Source: Compostimonas suwonensis (GTDB lineage: Bacteria > Actinomycetota > Actinomycetes > Actinomycetales > Microbacteriaceae). From it: DNA of 64,000 nt. Where the stretch lies: positions 310,001 through 374,000 of the forward strand of contig NZ_PGFB01000005.1 in the NCBI RefSeq assembly GCF_002797855.1. The letters are read 5' to 3'. The notes under the pieces were generated by a model. The model was not told the DNA's origin and made no database searches. It saw nothing but the letters and a program-made list of their open reading frames with translations. The position numbers were made by a program, and so were the translations under genes. Shown in pieces: positions 8,402-17,671 of the stretch (position 1 is its first letter; the number at the start of each line of letters is the position of its first letter).

Positions 8402-9718
8402 GTGACTCCGATCTACCTCAGCGCAGCAGTCGACGCCCTCTCCGCCGCCCGTCTCCGAGAGAACGGCCTCGAGCTGCGCCTCGTCGACACGACGGATGCC
8501 GCGGAGCTCGGCTCCTGGCTGCAGGCCGAGTTCCGCGGCTTCCACGAGGGCGAGCCCTCTGCGGAGGAACTCGCCGCAGACCTCGACGGCGTGACCTTCC
8601 GCCGCACGACCGGAGTGTGGGACGCCACGATCGCCGAGCCCGAGCTGCCGGTCGCGACCGTGAGCTCCTGGCCCATGCAGCTGACCGTTCCCGGCGAGCG
8701 CAGCGTCGAGGCCTGGGCGGTCTCCTCGGTCACCGTCGCGCCGACCCATCGGCGGCGCGGCATCGCCCGCGCCCTGCTCGAGGCGGAGCTGCGCACGGCC
8801 GCGGCCGCCGGGGTTCCCCTCGCGATGCTCACCGTGACCGAGGCGACGATCTACGGCCGCTACGGCTTCGGGGCCGCCACGCTCACGGCGCCGCACACGA
8901 TCGACAGCCGCCGCGCGCGATGGATCGGCCCCACCCCAGCCGGGCGGGTGCACTTCGTGAGCCCCGCGAACCTGCTCGCCGACGGCCCTGCGATCGTCGA
9001 GCGGATGCGGCTCGCGGTTCCCGGCGAGGTCGAGCGCTGGCCGCTGTGGTGGAAGAAGATGCTCGGGCTCGTCGAGCCCACGAGCGCCTCCTCCCGCGCC
9101 ATCCGCACCGTGCGCTACGACGACGAGAACGGGGTGGCCCAGGGCTTCGCCGTCTTCTCGGTGCGCGACAAGGAGGACTACCCCGCCGGCCTGACGGTCA
9201 AGCACCTCGTCGCCGCGAGCGACGACGCCTACGCGGCGCTGTGGCGGTTTCTCGTCGAGATCGATCTCGTCGGCGACATCACGGTTCCGCTGCGCTCCGT
9301 CGACGAGCCGCTGCCCTGGCTGTTCGACGACCGGCGCGCCGCGCACAAGGTCGACGAGCGCGACCACCTCTGGCTGCGGATCCTCGACCTCGAGGGGGCC
9401 CTCGAGGCCCGGCGCTACAGCGCGCCCGGGAGCTTCGTGCTCGAGGTCGCCGACCCGCTCGGCTTCGCGTCCGGCACGGTGCTCGTGAGGGTGGGCGACG
9501 ACGGCGCGGCCAGGGTGAGCCCTGCGGATGCCTCGGCCGACGGCATCCCGCGTCTGAGTCTCACGGTCAACGATCTCGCCACGATCTATCTCGGCGGGGT
9601 CAGGGCCTCGGTTCTGCATCGGGCCGGACGGGTCGCCGAAGGCCGCCCGGGCGATGCGCAGAAGGTGGATGCCGCCTTCCGCTCCCCCGTCGCGCCGTTC
9701 ACGAGTATCTGGTTTTAG
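8402..9718 (+). CDS. Eis-like GNAT N-acetyltransferase
   Basis: Probably transfers acetyl from acetyl-CoA to an amine. The 438-residue length and three-part build match the Eis family: an N-terminal GNAT domain with the acetyl-CoA loop VSSVTVAPTHRRRGIARALL, a second GNAT-like fold, and an SCP2-like C-terminal domain ending '...APFTSIWF', whose terminal carboxylate is catalytic in Eis. Characterised members acetylate aminoglycosides or other amines; the substrate here cannot be predicted. Start is GTG at 8402. A TAGGCT -10 (8390-8395) ends six bases before it and no ribosome site is visible, so a leaderless transcript is likely. Confidence 0.88.
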   Translation: MTPIYLSAAVDALSAARLRENGLELRLVDTTDAAELGSWLQAEFRGFHEGEPSAEELAADLDGVTFRRTTGVWDATIAEPELPVATVSSWPMQLTVPGERSVEAWAVSSVTVAPTHRRRGIARALLEAELRTAAAAGVPLAMLTVTEATIYGRYGFGAATLTAPHTIDSRRARWIGPTPAGRVHFVSPANLLADGPAIVERMRLAVPGEVERWPLWWKKMLGLVEPTSASSRAIRTVRYDDENGVAQGFAVFSVRDKEDYPAGLTVKHLVAASDDAYAALWRFLVEIDLVGDITVPLRSVDEPLPWLFDDRRAAHKVDERDHLWLRILDLEGALEARRYSAPGSFVLEVADPLGFASGTVLVRVGDDGAARVSPADASADGIPRLSLTVNDLATIYLGGVRASVLHRAGRVAEGRPGDAQKVDAAFRSPVAPFTSIWF

Positions 9719-9804
9719 CCGATCCGGCGCGATCCGGGGCGCGGTGTCGCGAAATGGCGCCTGAAATGTCACACGGTTAACCTGGGCGAATTAGGCTACG
9801 ATCT

Positions 9805-11376
9805 GTGAATCGTCCGGATAACCCCGCTGACGAGCCGTCTCCCGCGGCCCGCCTCTCCGCGGCACAGCAGGCCGAGGACTGGGTGACCGCCATCGGCATC
9901 ATCGAGCAGCACTGGTCGGCCCTCATCGTCGAGGATCCGATCCGCATCCGCGAGGCCGTGCACTCCCTGCCGGAGTCGATCGTGCAGCAGAACCCGCGCT
10001 GGGTCGCCGCGCAGAACTACCTCGACTACCTGCCCATGGGCGACAAGCCCGGCCCGGTGCGCTACCGCGACTCCACCCCCGCGGCGCCGACCGCAGGACT
10101 CTTCGACATGCTCGTGGGCCTCACGAGCCGGTGCGCCTCCCGGCGCTCCTCGGGCGACTTCGCCCGGGCGGCGCGCTGCGTCGACGAGGCGCGGGAGGCC
10201 CTCGCCGACGCGAGTGACGAGAGCCTCGTCGAGTTGCAGCACTCCCTTCCCGACCTCTACTTCCAGTGGGGCAAGGCCCGTGAGTTCAATGGGCAGAACC
10301 CACTCGCACTGCAGGAGTATCAAGACGCCTACGACCTCGCCGTCGTCACCGGCAACGTGCTCATGATGGCGAGCTCGGCCGGAAGCTCCGCCTTTCTGCA
10401 CGCCCTGGCGGGCCGCACGGGGGATGCCGAGCGCTGGCTGGGCCGGATGCCCGCGGGCGACAAGGGCTGGCACACACCGCGGTACTCGACGACCGCGAAC
10501 CTGGCCCGGGCCCTGCTGCACCTCGATCGCCTCGAGTACGATGCGGCCGAACGGGTGCTGCACGACGACATCGACATCGCCCAGTCGCCCGAGTACTGGG
10601 CGGCCCTCCTCCTGCTCGAGGCGCGTCTCGTGCACAAGACCGGCGACCCGTGGCGCATGCTGAGCGACATCGATTCCGCGGCGGCGAGCCGGCCGAGCGC
10701 CATGAGCACCTCGGGAGTCAACGTCGCCTACCTCTCGATCGCGCGAGCCGAGATGTTCCTCGCACTCAAGCAGCCGGCGCGTGCGCGTGCCGTGCTGGTA
10801 ACCGGGCACCAGCTGCACTCCGCGGCGATCATGATCGACCTGGAGCTCGCGAAGGTCGAGTTCGTGCTCGGTGAGATCGACTCCGCCGACCGTATCGTCG
10901 AATCGCTCCTGCCTGACGCGACCGCCGTGCCCCGAGTGCTCACCGGAGGGCTGCTGCTGCGCTCGGTGATGCGCCTGCGCCAGAGGCTGCCGCTCGAAGC
11001 GGCGGAGCTCTTCACCCAATCGATGATGCTCGAGTCGGAGCACCGGCTCCTGTCTGCTCCGACGATGATCCCTCGGGCCGACTGGGATCGGGTCTCGACC
11101 CTGCCGGGCAGCGTCGCCGACGCCGAGCTCATTGCGACCATCGAGCGCGAGGGCGGCTTCGTCGCCGTGCCCGAGACCTTCGCGCCGCTCTCGCCCCGGG
11201 AGCGCTCCGTGCTCACCGAGCTGTCGACGGGCGTCACGATCGCCGAGCTCGCGGCGCGGCGCTTTGTGAGCCAGAACACGGTGAAGTCGCAGCTGCGCAG
11301 CATCTACCGCAAGCTCGGCGTCGCGAGCGGGAAGGATGCCGTGGCCGCGGCCCGGAGGTTCGGGCTGCTCGACTAG
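9805..11376 (+). CDS. LuxR-type transcriptional regulator
   Basis: A 523-residue DNA-binding regulator with a C-terminal GerE/LuxR helix-turn-helix (residues about 455-515: LSPRERSVLTELSTG, then VSQNTVKSQLRSIYRKLG). The long N-terminal part is helical and TPR-like ('YFQWGKAREFNGQNPLALQEYQDAYDLA'). I see no Walker A, so it is not a complete MalT/LAL ATPase regulator; it resembles the C-terminal two-thirds of one. GTG start at 9805 is seven bases after a TAGGCT -10 (9792-9797), again leaderless in appearance. No obvious target gene is adjacent; the next gene is convergent. Confidence 0.88.
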   Translation: MNRPDNPADEPSPAARLSAAQQAEDWVTAIGIIEQHWSALIVEDPIRIREAVHSLPESIVQQNPRWVAAQNYLDYLPMGDKPGPVRYRDSTPAAPTAGLFDMLVGLTSRCASRRSSGDFARAARCVDEAREALADASDESLVELQHSLPDLYFQWGKAREFNGQNPLALQEYQDAYDLAVVTGNVLMMASSAGSSAFLHALAGRTGDAERWLGRMPAGDKGWHTPRYSTTANLARALLHLDRLEYDAAERVLHDDIDIAQSPEYWAALLLLEARLVHKTGDPWRMLSDIDSAAASRPSAMSTSGVNVAYLSIARAEMFLALKQPARARAVLVTGHQLHSAAIMIDLELAKVEFVLGEIDSADRIVESLLPDATAVPRVLTGGLLLRSVMRLRQRLPLEAAELFTQSMMLESEHRLLSAPTMIPRADWDRVSTLPGSVADAELIATIEREGGFVAVPETFAPLSPRERSVLTELSTGVTIAELAARRFVSQNTVKSQLRSIYRKLGVASGKDAVAAARRFGLLD

Positions 11377-11413
11377 CAGGCGCCGGCTTGCGACGCCGGC
11401 CGTCTTTCTGCCG

Positions 11414-11932
11414 CTAGCTGCCTGTCGCGATCCCGATGACGACGGCGATCGTCACGAGCAGGCCGAAGAAGGCGGCGAGCGAGCCGAGCACGAGGCCGAC
11501 GACCGCGGCAGCCGAGGAGGCCGCTCGGGCCCCTCGCACGCCGAAGACGATCGCGAGCGCGCCGAGGATCGTTCCCACGAAGGGGATGAAGCCGAGCACG
11601 AAGGCCACGATCCCGAGCACGAGAGCCGTGGTCGCGAGCGGGTTCGAGGGGCGCGGAGCGGCGATGGACTGATAGGGCGCGGCCGTGTAGCCGACCGTCG
11701 TGTACGCCGACGGCGCGAGGCCGGGCTGAGCAGGAGCGGGCGGGGCGTAACCGGGCTGGTGCGTCTGTGTCTGCGTCTGTGCCTGCGCCACCCGGACGTA
11801 GTCGGGCTGCGTCGGCGCCGCCGGAGCAGCGGGTGCGGGCACCGGTGCGAAGTGCTCGGTCCAGCTGACGCCGTTCCACCAGCGCAGGCGTCCGCTGCCG
11901 TCGTCGTACCAGCCTGGAGGGGTTGCGGTCAC
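11414..11932 (-). CDS. DUF2510 membrane protein
   Basis: Unknown function. The 172-residue protein opens with the DUF2510 motif (PPGWYDDGSGRLRWWNGVSWTEHF, residues 5-28), continues with a Pro/Ala/Gln-rich linker containing QTQTQT, and ends with two long hydrophobic helices from about residue 100, a DUF4190-like hairpin. The GTG start at 11932 places the DUF2510 motif at the expected N-terminus. A TAGAAT -10 lies about 30 bases upstream. Such proteins are common in actinobacteria and presumed to sit in the cytoplasmic membrane. It is convergent with the LuxR gene. Confidence 0.85.
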   Translation of the reverse strand: MTATPPGWYDDGSGRLRWWNGVSWTEHFAPVPAPAAPAAPTQPDYVRVAQAQTQTQTHQPGYAPPAPAQPGLAPSAYTTVGYTAAPYQSIAAPRPSNPLATTALVLGIVAFVLGFIPFVGTILGALAIVFGVRGARAASSAAAVVGLVLGSLAAFFGLLVTIAVVIGIATGS

Positions 11933-12002
11933 GGTTGTCCCGATCGGTCGAAGACGGATTGTCCTCGAATTCTAGCGAGTGGTCACGGCCGCACGCTGGG
12001 GA

Positions 12003-12959
12003 TCACCGGCCTCGCTCACCCCGCACGACCACGACCCGCAGCCCCGTGCGCCGGAGCGCGACCGCGCCGAGGGTCAGCAGGGTCGCCACGACGAGAGCCA
12101 CGGCGACGGCGGTCAGTGCGACGACGATGTCGTCGGCCGCGAGATCGAGCACCCAGATCGCGGCCCAGGGAACCGCCGAGAGCGCCACGACCGCGGCCGC
12201 CGGGAGTCTCCGTGCCACGCACAGGGCAGCGACCGCGACCGCGAGCAGCACGAAGACGACCCCGAGGTTGTAGCCGTCGGCCACGGTCTCCCAGAAGAAG
12301 CGATCGTTGCCGCCCCGGAGCGCGCTGGTTCCCGAGAACAGCCCGCCGAGCGCGTACAGGGCGACGAAGACGACGACCCAGCCCCCGGTCAGAACGGCGA
12401 GGCGCGACCGGCTCCGGGGTGTGCCCGCGAGACTCAGAGCCGCGAGGATGCCGAGGAAGACGAGGTTTCTCGACGAGGGCCCGCCCCACGGCAGCAGCGG
12501 GAGGGTCACTGCGACCGCGATCGATGCGATCAGGGCGATCCGGGCCGCCCCGAGCCAGCCGCCGAGCAGCAGCGCGAACGCGAGCGCCCACAACGCCCCC
12601 AGAACGACACCGGGGTTCAGGAAGGGCCCGAAGTGAGGGGTCCGCTCCAGCACGAGCTCGCGGCCGGGCACGAACGGCGCCCACGACTGGAACCAGACGT
12701 ACACGAGCGCGAAAGCCGTGCCCGTCGCGAACGCCGTCTGCGCGACGCGGTCGCGCACCGCGACCGGCACGATCCCGATCCGGGCGGCCAGCCCGTTGGC
12801 AGCCAGGTCGACGCGCTCGGAGAGCCGGGGACGTGTGCGCCCCTCGGCGTCGGCCGCGTCGAGCAGCGTGCCGATCGCGGCATCCTCGTTGACCCGTCGC
12901 CAGGATGCCGGATACCACCGCAGCGCGCGCCGGTACCGCTGCTCGGGCGAGGCCCTCAC
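12003..12959 (-). CDS. Multi-pass membrane protein encoded with a PadR regulator
   Basis: I do not recognise this 318-residue protein. It has a short hydrophilic N-terminus ('RRALRWYPASWRR') and then about eight hydrophobic helices. The GTG start at 12959 overlaps the stop of the PadR gene by four bases (GTGA), so the two are translated together and the regulator probably controls this protein. Many actinobacterial PadR genes are followed by such small 'YP..WR' membrane proteins of unknown role. No catalytic motif is visible. Confidence 0.85.
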   Translation of the reverse strand: MRASPEQRYRRALRWYPASWRRVNEDAAIGTLLDAADAEGRTRPRLSERVDLAANGLAARIGIVPVAVRDRVAQTAFATGTAFALVYVWFQSWAPFVPGRELVLERTPHFGPFLNPGVVLGALWALAFALLLGGWLGAARIALIASIAVAVTLPLLPWGGPSSRNLVFLGILAALSLAGTPRSRSRLAVLTGGWVVVFVALYALGGLFSGTSALRGGNDRFFWETVADGYNLGVVFVLLAVAVAALCVARRLPAAAVVALSAVPWAAIWVLDLAADDIVVALTAVAVALVVATLLTLGAVALRRTGLRVVVVRGERGR

Positions 12960-13333
12960 GGCCGCACCCCCTCGACGACGTTCGCACGCCCCAGCCCGGG
13001 CAGGAGCCCCTGCGGTCGCAGCAGCAGTCGCGCTCGTGCCTCCCGGGCGTTCTGCTCGAGGCGGTCGGCCTCACGCGCCAGCACCGCGGCGCCGGCGTCG
13101 CTCAGCGCGAAGTACCGGCGCAGGCGGCCGTCGACGATCTCGTCGCCCGCGGGCTCGACGAGGCCCTGCTGCCCCAATCGGTCGAGCGCGGCATAGAGGG
13201 TGCCGACCTTGAGCCGCACCCGGCCGTGCGAGAGCGCCTCGGCTTCTGTGATCAGGCCGTAGCCGTGCTTGCGCCCGTCGGCGAGCGCCGCCAGCACCAG
13301 GAAGGTGGGCTCGCGTATCTCGGTCTCGGTCAT
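12956..13333 (-). CDS. PadR family transcriptional regulator
   Basis: A 125-residue winged-helix repressor: 'EPTFLVLAALADGRKHGYGLI' (helix 1 and the HGY hallmark), 'LKVGTLYAALDRLGQQGLVE' (recognition helix) and a wing, 'RRYFALSDAG', followed by a short C-terminal dimerisation helix. ATG at 13333. A 25-base AT-rich dyad lies 25 bases upstream (13358-13382) and is the probable autoregulatory operator. Its gene overlaps the downstream membrane-protein gene by four bases, the expected regulator-target arrangement. Confidence 0.92.
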   Translation of the reverse strand: MTETEIREPTFLVLAALADGRKHGYGLITEAEALSHGRVRLKVGTLYAALDRLGQQGLVEPAGDEIVDGRLRRYFALSDAGAAVLAREADRLEQNAREARARLLLRPQGLLPGLGRANVVEGVRP

Positions 13334-13357
13334 GTCACCATGATACTCATGTCACGG

Positions 13358-13382
13358 ATATATTACGAACATCTGAATATAT
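13358..13382. promoter_or_regulatory. AT-rich dyad upstream of padR
   Basis: ATATATT, eleven bases, AATATAT, with perfect arms. It lies where the -10/-35 of the padR operon should be and stands out against the GC-rich surroundings. It is the likely binding site of the PadR protein itself. Confidence 0.6.
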
Positions 13383-13396
13383 GAGATCGTCGCCCT

Positions 13397-15022
13397 CTAC
13401 TCGCCGTGTGGCTGCAGGTCGGGGATCTCCCCCGGGCGATACCGCGGCAGACGACTGGCCGGGATGATGGCCAGGGCGCTCACCGAGGCCATGATCAGCA
13501 GCCCGAGCTTCAGAGCGGCCAGTCGTGCCGAGGTGTTGACCGCGACGGCCGCATCGACCTGCACGCTCGTCGCATCCGTCTCGGCGAGCACCTCACGCAG
13601 ACGATCGTTGCTGACGAAATCGACGCTGTCGAGGTCCACCTGGGCGACGAGGGCGGGCGGCAGCTCGATGTCGTTGACAACGGCCTGTCCGATGTTGAAG
13701 CCCAGAATCGTGGCGAGCAGGGCGCCGGCGACAGCCGTTCCCACAGCCGATGCGAGGTTCTGCGTGGTCCCCCGCACCGAGCCGACATCTCCTGCGAGTT
13801 CTTTCGGGGCCGCTGTCACGAGCACGTTGAAGACGAGCGTCACCAGCGCGCCCTGGCCGACGCCGAAGACGACAAGGCCCAGGATGGTCGGCAGGGTCTC
13901 CCAGTCGTTCGTGACGACGAGGGCGAGCCAGGCGAGAGCCGCGGTCGTGAGGCCGAAGCCCGCCATGCCGATCACGCGAGGCGGGAACCGCTTGTAGAGC
14001 CGCACCACGAGCGTCGCCGTGACGAAGACGGTGAGGTTGAAGGGCATCATCGCGAGCGAGGTGTCGAAGGGGGTGCGCCCCTGCACGATCTGGATGTAGA
14101 GCGGAACCGTGAAGTTCAGCGCGGCCTCGAGCCCCACGACGATGAACATGGCGTAGACGGCGGCCCGTTCGCGCGACGATCCGAGCACTGCGAGGCTCAC
14201 GAGCGGCACTCTGCCCGCCGCGATGCGCCGTCGGGTCCACAGGAAGAACGCCTGCCCCAGGACAACGCCGATCACGATCAGAAGCGGGGCGGGGGAGAGC
14301 CCGACGACGTCGAACGGCGCAGCAGGGGCGGCCTCGAGGATCCCCCAGGAGTTGAGGTTGTTGAAGCCGACCGTGAGCGAGATGATGCCTGCACCGATCA
14401 GCACGGCCGCGACGACGTCGATCGCGACGGCGGGATCGCCGCGGTCCGAGCGGAGCCGGAAGCTGAACGCGAAGACCGCGATCGCGAGTGCGAGCACGAT
14501 GGCGAACACAGGCCGCCAGCCGACGAAGGTGCCGAGGGCGCCGCCGATCAGAAAGGCGCTCACGCCCGAGAGCGCGCGGGCGGATCCCAGCGAGCCGATC
14601 GCGGTCGCCTGCTGCACACCGTGGTAGTTCTCGGCGATCAGGGCCACGAGCGACGGCACGATGATCGCCGCCGCCGCACCGGCACCGGCTTGCGCGACGA
14701 TGACCCAGGTGACCGTCGGCGCGAGGATCATCAGAAGGGCCGAGACCGCGAACAACGCCACCACGATGCGGAACATCACGATCCAGCCGACGCGCTGGCC
14801 GAGCTTCGCGCCCACCATCACGAGCGCGGCGACGACGAGACCGTAGGTGACGATCGCCGTGCTGACCGCGGTGGGCGGGACCCCGAACTCCTCGACCATA
14901 CCGCCGAGCGACACGGGCAGCGCGGCGACGTTGAACGACATCAGCACCTGGGCCAGGAAGAGGCCCGTCAACGGCACCCATGAGGTGCGGGTCTCCGACA
15001 CGGCCGTCTGCTCACTCGCCAT
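13397..15022 (-). CDS. MFS transporter, 14-helix drug-exporter type
   Basis: Proton-driven membrane transporter, 541 residues with about 14 helices, as in the DHA2 (QacA/EmrB) branch. Visible motifs are 'KLGQRVGWIVMFR' (motif A region) and 'GSLGSARALSGVSAFLIGGALGTFVGWRPVF' (motif C). The substrate is not predictable. I use ATG 15022 (MASEQTAVSE) because it has an AAGGAG ribosome site; an in-frame start at 15082 would add an Arg-rich, non-conserved leader. It starts ten bases after the glutaminase stop, so the two are cotranscribed. Confidence 0.88.
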   Translation of the reverse strand: MASEQTAVSETRTSWVPLTGLFLAQVLMSFNVAALPVSLGGMVEEFGVPPTAVSTAIVTYGLVVAALVMVGAKLGQRVGWIVMFRIVVALFAVSALLMILAPTVTWVIVAQAGAGAAAAIIVPSLVALIAENYHGVQQATAIGSLGSARALSGVSAFLIGGALGTFVGWRPVFAIVLALAIAVFAFSFRLRSDRGDPAVAIDVVAAVLIGAGIISLTVGFNNLNSWGILEAAPAAPFDVVGLSPAPLLIVIGVVLGQAFFLWTRRRIAAGRVPLVSLAVLGSSRERAAVYAMFIVVGLEAALNFTVPLYIQIVQGRTPFDTSLAMMPFNLTVFVTATLVVRLYKRFPPRVIGMAGFGLTTAALAWLALVVTNDWETLPTILGLVVFGVGQGALVTLVFNVLVTAAPKELAGDVGSVRGTTQNLASAVGTAVAGALLATILGFNIGQAVVNDIELPPALVAQVDLDSVDFVSNDRLREVLAETDATSVQVDAAVAVNTSARLAALKLGLLIMASVSALAIIPASRLPRYRPGEIPDLQPHGE

Positions 15023-15032
15023 GACTGCTCCT

Positions 15033-16061
15033 TCAGCTCTCCTGGCCCTGATGGCTCTCCGGATGCTTCGACCGATGGACATCGGATGCGAAGATGTTCA
15101 GCCCCAGCGCGCGCGAGAGGTATGCGGTCGCCCGCTGACCTCGCACGCTGTTGCCTGCGACGTCGAGAAGGGGTGAGAACACCCCGATCCCCGCCTTTCC
15201 CGGCGCGATCGTGACGATACCGCCCGCGACACCCGACTTTCCGGGCAGCCCGATCTCGAACAGCCACTCGCCGGATCGCTCGTACAGCCCGTTCGCCGCC
15301 ATCACGGCGAGCGTGTCGCGACAGACCGCGGCCGAGACGACCTGCTCCCCGGTGACCGGGTTCACGCCGCCGTCGGCGAGAGTCGCCCCCATCACGGCGA
15401 GATCGCGGGCGCTCACCCGCAGGGCGCACTGCTTCGTGTAGACGTCGACGATCTCGGACGGATCCCGCTGGATGCGTCCGTAGCTCTCCAGGAGCGCGGC
15501 GATGGCGCGATTGCGCTGGTTGGTCGCCGCCTCCGACTCGTACACGACGGTGTCGAGCTGCAGGGAGCGGCCGGCGAATCGCGACAGGCCGTCCCGCACC
15601 GCCTCCCATTGCAGCTCCGGGGTTCGACCGGGCATCAGAGCCGTGGTCGCGAGCGCGCCCGCGTTCACCATCGGGTTCATCGGATGCCCGTCGTTCAGCT
15701 CGATCGCGACGACCGAGTTGAAGGCGAGCCCGGTGTTGTTCACCCCCACCCGCTCGTGCACGACCTCGTGCCCGAGCTCCTCGCAGACGAGGGCGTAGAC
15801 GAAAGCCTTCGAGATCGACTGGATGGAGAAGCCGACCTCCGCGTCTCCGGCGGAATGCACCTCGCCGTTGACCTCTGCGACGCACACCCCGAACAACTCC
15901 GGATCGGCCGCCGCGAGGATCGGGATGTAGTCGGCGACCGCACCGCCTGCCCGGGTTCGGGAGCGCTCGTAGGCGGCGACGACATGCGCCTCGACGGCCT
16001 CCCAGCCCGGCAGGACGCCCGTCGAGACCGACTGGTCGACCCCCGCGATGTCCTGCTCCAT
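15033..16061 (-). CDS. glsA: Glutaminase
   Basis: Hydrolyses L-glutamine to glutamate and ammonia. The 342-residue serine-dependent glutaminase fold is clear: 'ADYIPILAAADPELFGV', 'GFSIQSISKAF' (nucleophile and general-base Lys in SxxK), 'NPMVNAGAL', and 'GKSGVAGGIVTIAPGK'. Starts at 16061 (ATG), 16064 and 16067 (both GTG) are nearly equivalent; the AAGGGGG ribosome site is best placed for the ATG. The downstream MFS gene is ten bases away. It is 78 bases after the propeller gene on the same strand, so readthrough from the metal operon is possible but not required. Confidence 0.94.
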   Translation of the reverse strand: MEQDIAGVDQSVSTGVLPGWEAVEAHVVAAYERSRTRAGGAVADYIPILAAADPELFGVCVAEVNGEVHSAGDAEVGFSIQSISKAFVYALVCEELGHEVVHERVGVNNTGLAFNSVVAIELNDGHPMNPMVNAGALATTALMPGRTPELQWEAVRDGLSRFAGRSLQLDTVVYESEAATNQRNRAIAALLESYGRIQRDPSEIVDVYTKQCALRVSARDLAVMGATLADGGVNPVTGEQVVSAAVCRDTLAVMAANGLYERSGEWLFEIGLPGKSGVAGGIVTIAPGKAGIGVFSPLLDVAGNSVRGQRATAYLSRALGLNIFASDVHRSKHPESHQGQES

Positions 16062-16138
16062 CACCACCCCCTTGTCAGTCTGGCACGGTGCTCCCCGTTT
16101 GACGAGAGCGCAGTGGATCCGGCCTGGCGGAGGAACGG

Positions 16139-17671
16139 CTACGGCCAGCGGATGCCGAAACCGACGACACTGCGCACGACCTCCCCCGTGACGCGGTCGA
16201 CGATCAGGGTCGTCACCGAGCTGGGCTCGGAGTTGACGGGATAGTTGTCGGACACGCTCGATGTGGTGTCGGGCACCATCGTGATGGCGAGGTACTGGTC
16301 GTTCGGCGAGACGACGACGTGACGCAGGAGCTCATGGGGAAGCCGCGGCTCGTAGATCAGCCTCTGCTCGCCGCCCCGCCGTTCCGCCACGTACTGATCC
16401 GGCTCCCCCGTCACCGGATCGAAGTAGCTCACCTGCTCGATGAAGGCGTCCTCTGACGCGAGGAAGCGCACCTCGGCGGGATAGACCTCGCTGCCGTCAC
16501 GCGGCGTCGTCGCCCTCGTCGACAGCACGGTATCGGTGTCGGCGACATCCGTGAGCGAGCCATCCCTGAGGTCGAGCACCTGCCGGTTGCCCTCGTCGGA
16601 GACAGCGACCCGCGTGCCGTCGAGGGCGAAGGCGTCGATCGCCGAGAAATGACCGAGAGGCACCGGGATCGCCTGCTTCACCGGATCGAGCAGGAGCACG
16701 GAGGAGTCGAACGCCTGCGCCAGCAATGCCGAACGGCCCGGCAGAAAACCCCACTGCGAGGTCTTGATCGGCTCGCCGTCGACCCCCAGGACCGGCTCCG
16801 CCACGGCCGTCGCGAGGTCGATCAGGAAGAGCCCGCTCTCGAAACGCGGCTCGCTCGCGTCGCTGGAGCTCGTGAAGCGGAAGCCGAGGAGGCCCGCCTC
16901 GGGCGCGGCCTGGAGATCCTTGACCATACCGGGACCGGGCAGGGTCAGCGCGTCCACCGTGTCGCCGTCGGAGCGCACCATCACGAGCGAGTTGCTGCGA
17001 TCCTCCTCGAGCAGCACGACGGCGAGCGAATCTCCCACGACGGCGAAATCCTGGATGTAGGGAGCGGAGTAGACCACGCGGTTGTCGGTCGAGCGCACGC
17101 CGGTGGTGATGATCTCGTCATACTCCTTGCCCGGCGTGCCGTCGGCGCGCGTGACGGTCGCGCCCCGCATCAGGTAGAAGAACGGTCGCTCGCCCGTCGT
17201 GAAGGTCGCAGTGAACTCCGACGGCTGATCGGCCGAGAAACCGGTGACGTCGTCGATCGAGACACGGTACTCGGTGTTGTAGAGCAGACGGTCGGGGAAG
17301 ACGAGCGTCACCGTGTCGTTGGCGGTCTGCACCTGGAACCGAGCCTGCGGCGCAATGTGCACCTGCGACTCCTCGACGGTCGTGATCTGCTGGTTGGCGT
17401 CGAAGATCATCCGCTGATTCACGTTCGCGACAAGGTTCTCCGGGCTCACGTCGACCTTCGTGACGTGGGGGCCCTGCGAGACGGTGAGGCCGAGGAGGCC
17501 GATGCACAGGATCGCGAGCCCTCCCACGAGCCAGAGGAAGCGGCGACGGTACCCGGCGGCCGTGGCGGGCTCGGGTTCGGGCCTCGTCGCCGCGACCGAG
17601 CGCGTGGCGGGCGTGGAACGCCGAGCGGGTGGGCGCCGGGACGTGGACGGCCGTTGACGTCTAGTAGACAT
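16139..17671 (-). CDS. Membrane-anchored Ig-like plus beta-propeller protein
   Basis: Unrecognised by name. The 510-residue protein has a short basic N-terminus, one transmembrane helix (about residues 40-62), an extracytoplasmic SbsA-type Ig-like domain ('TKVDVSPENLVANVNQRMIF ... TEYRVSIDDVTGF ... FTATFTTGE') and then repeated strands resembling a WD40/lactonase propeller ('FALDGTRVAVSDEGNRQVLDLRDG', 'VVVSPNDQYLAITMVPD'). The ATG at 17671 lies inside the end of the preceding gene (11-base overlap), so it is the third member of the permease operon driven from the Zur-like box near 19470. Role unknown; an external scaffold or sensor for the permease is plausible. Confidence 0.82.
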   Translation of the reverse strand: MSTRRQRPSTSRRPPARRSTPATRSVAATRPEPEPATAAGYRRRFLWLVGGLAILCIGLLGLTVSQGPHVTKVDVSPENLVANVNQRMIFDANQQITTVEESQVHIAPQARFQVQTANDTVTLVFPDRLLYNTEYRVSIDDVTGFSADQPSEFTATFTTGERPFFYLMRGATVTRADGTPGKEYDEIITTGVRSTDNRVVYSAPYIQDFAVVGDSLAVVLLEEDRSNSLVMVRSDGDTVDALTLPGPGMVKDLQAAPEAGLLGFRFTSSSDASEPRFESGLFLIDLATAVAEPVLGVDGEPIKTSQWGFLPGRSALLAQAFDSSVLLLDPVKQAIPVPLGHFSAIDAFALDGTRVAVSDEGNRQVLDLRDGSLTDVADTDTVLSTRATTPRDGSEVYPAEVRFLASEDAFIEQVSYFDPVTGEPDQYVAERRGGEQRLIYEPRLPHELLRHVVVSPNDQYLAITMVPDTTSSVSDNYPVNSEPSSVTTLIVDRVTGEVVRSVVGFGIRWP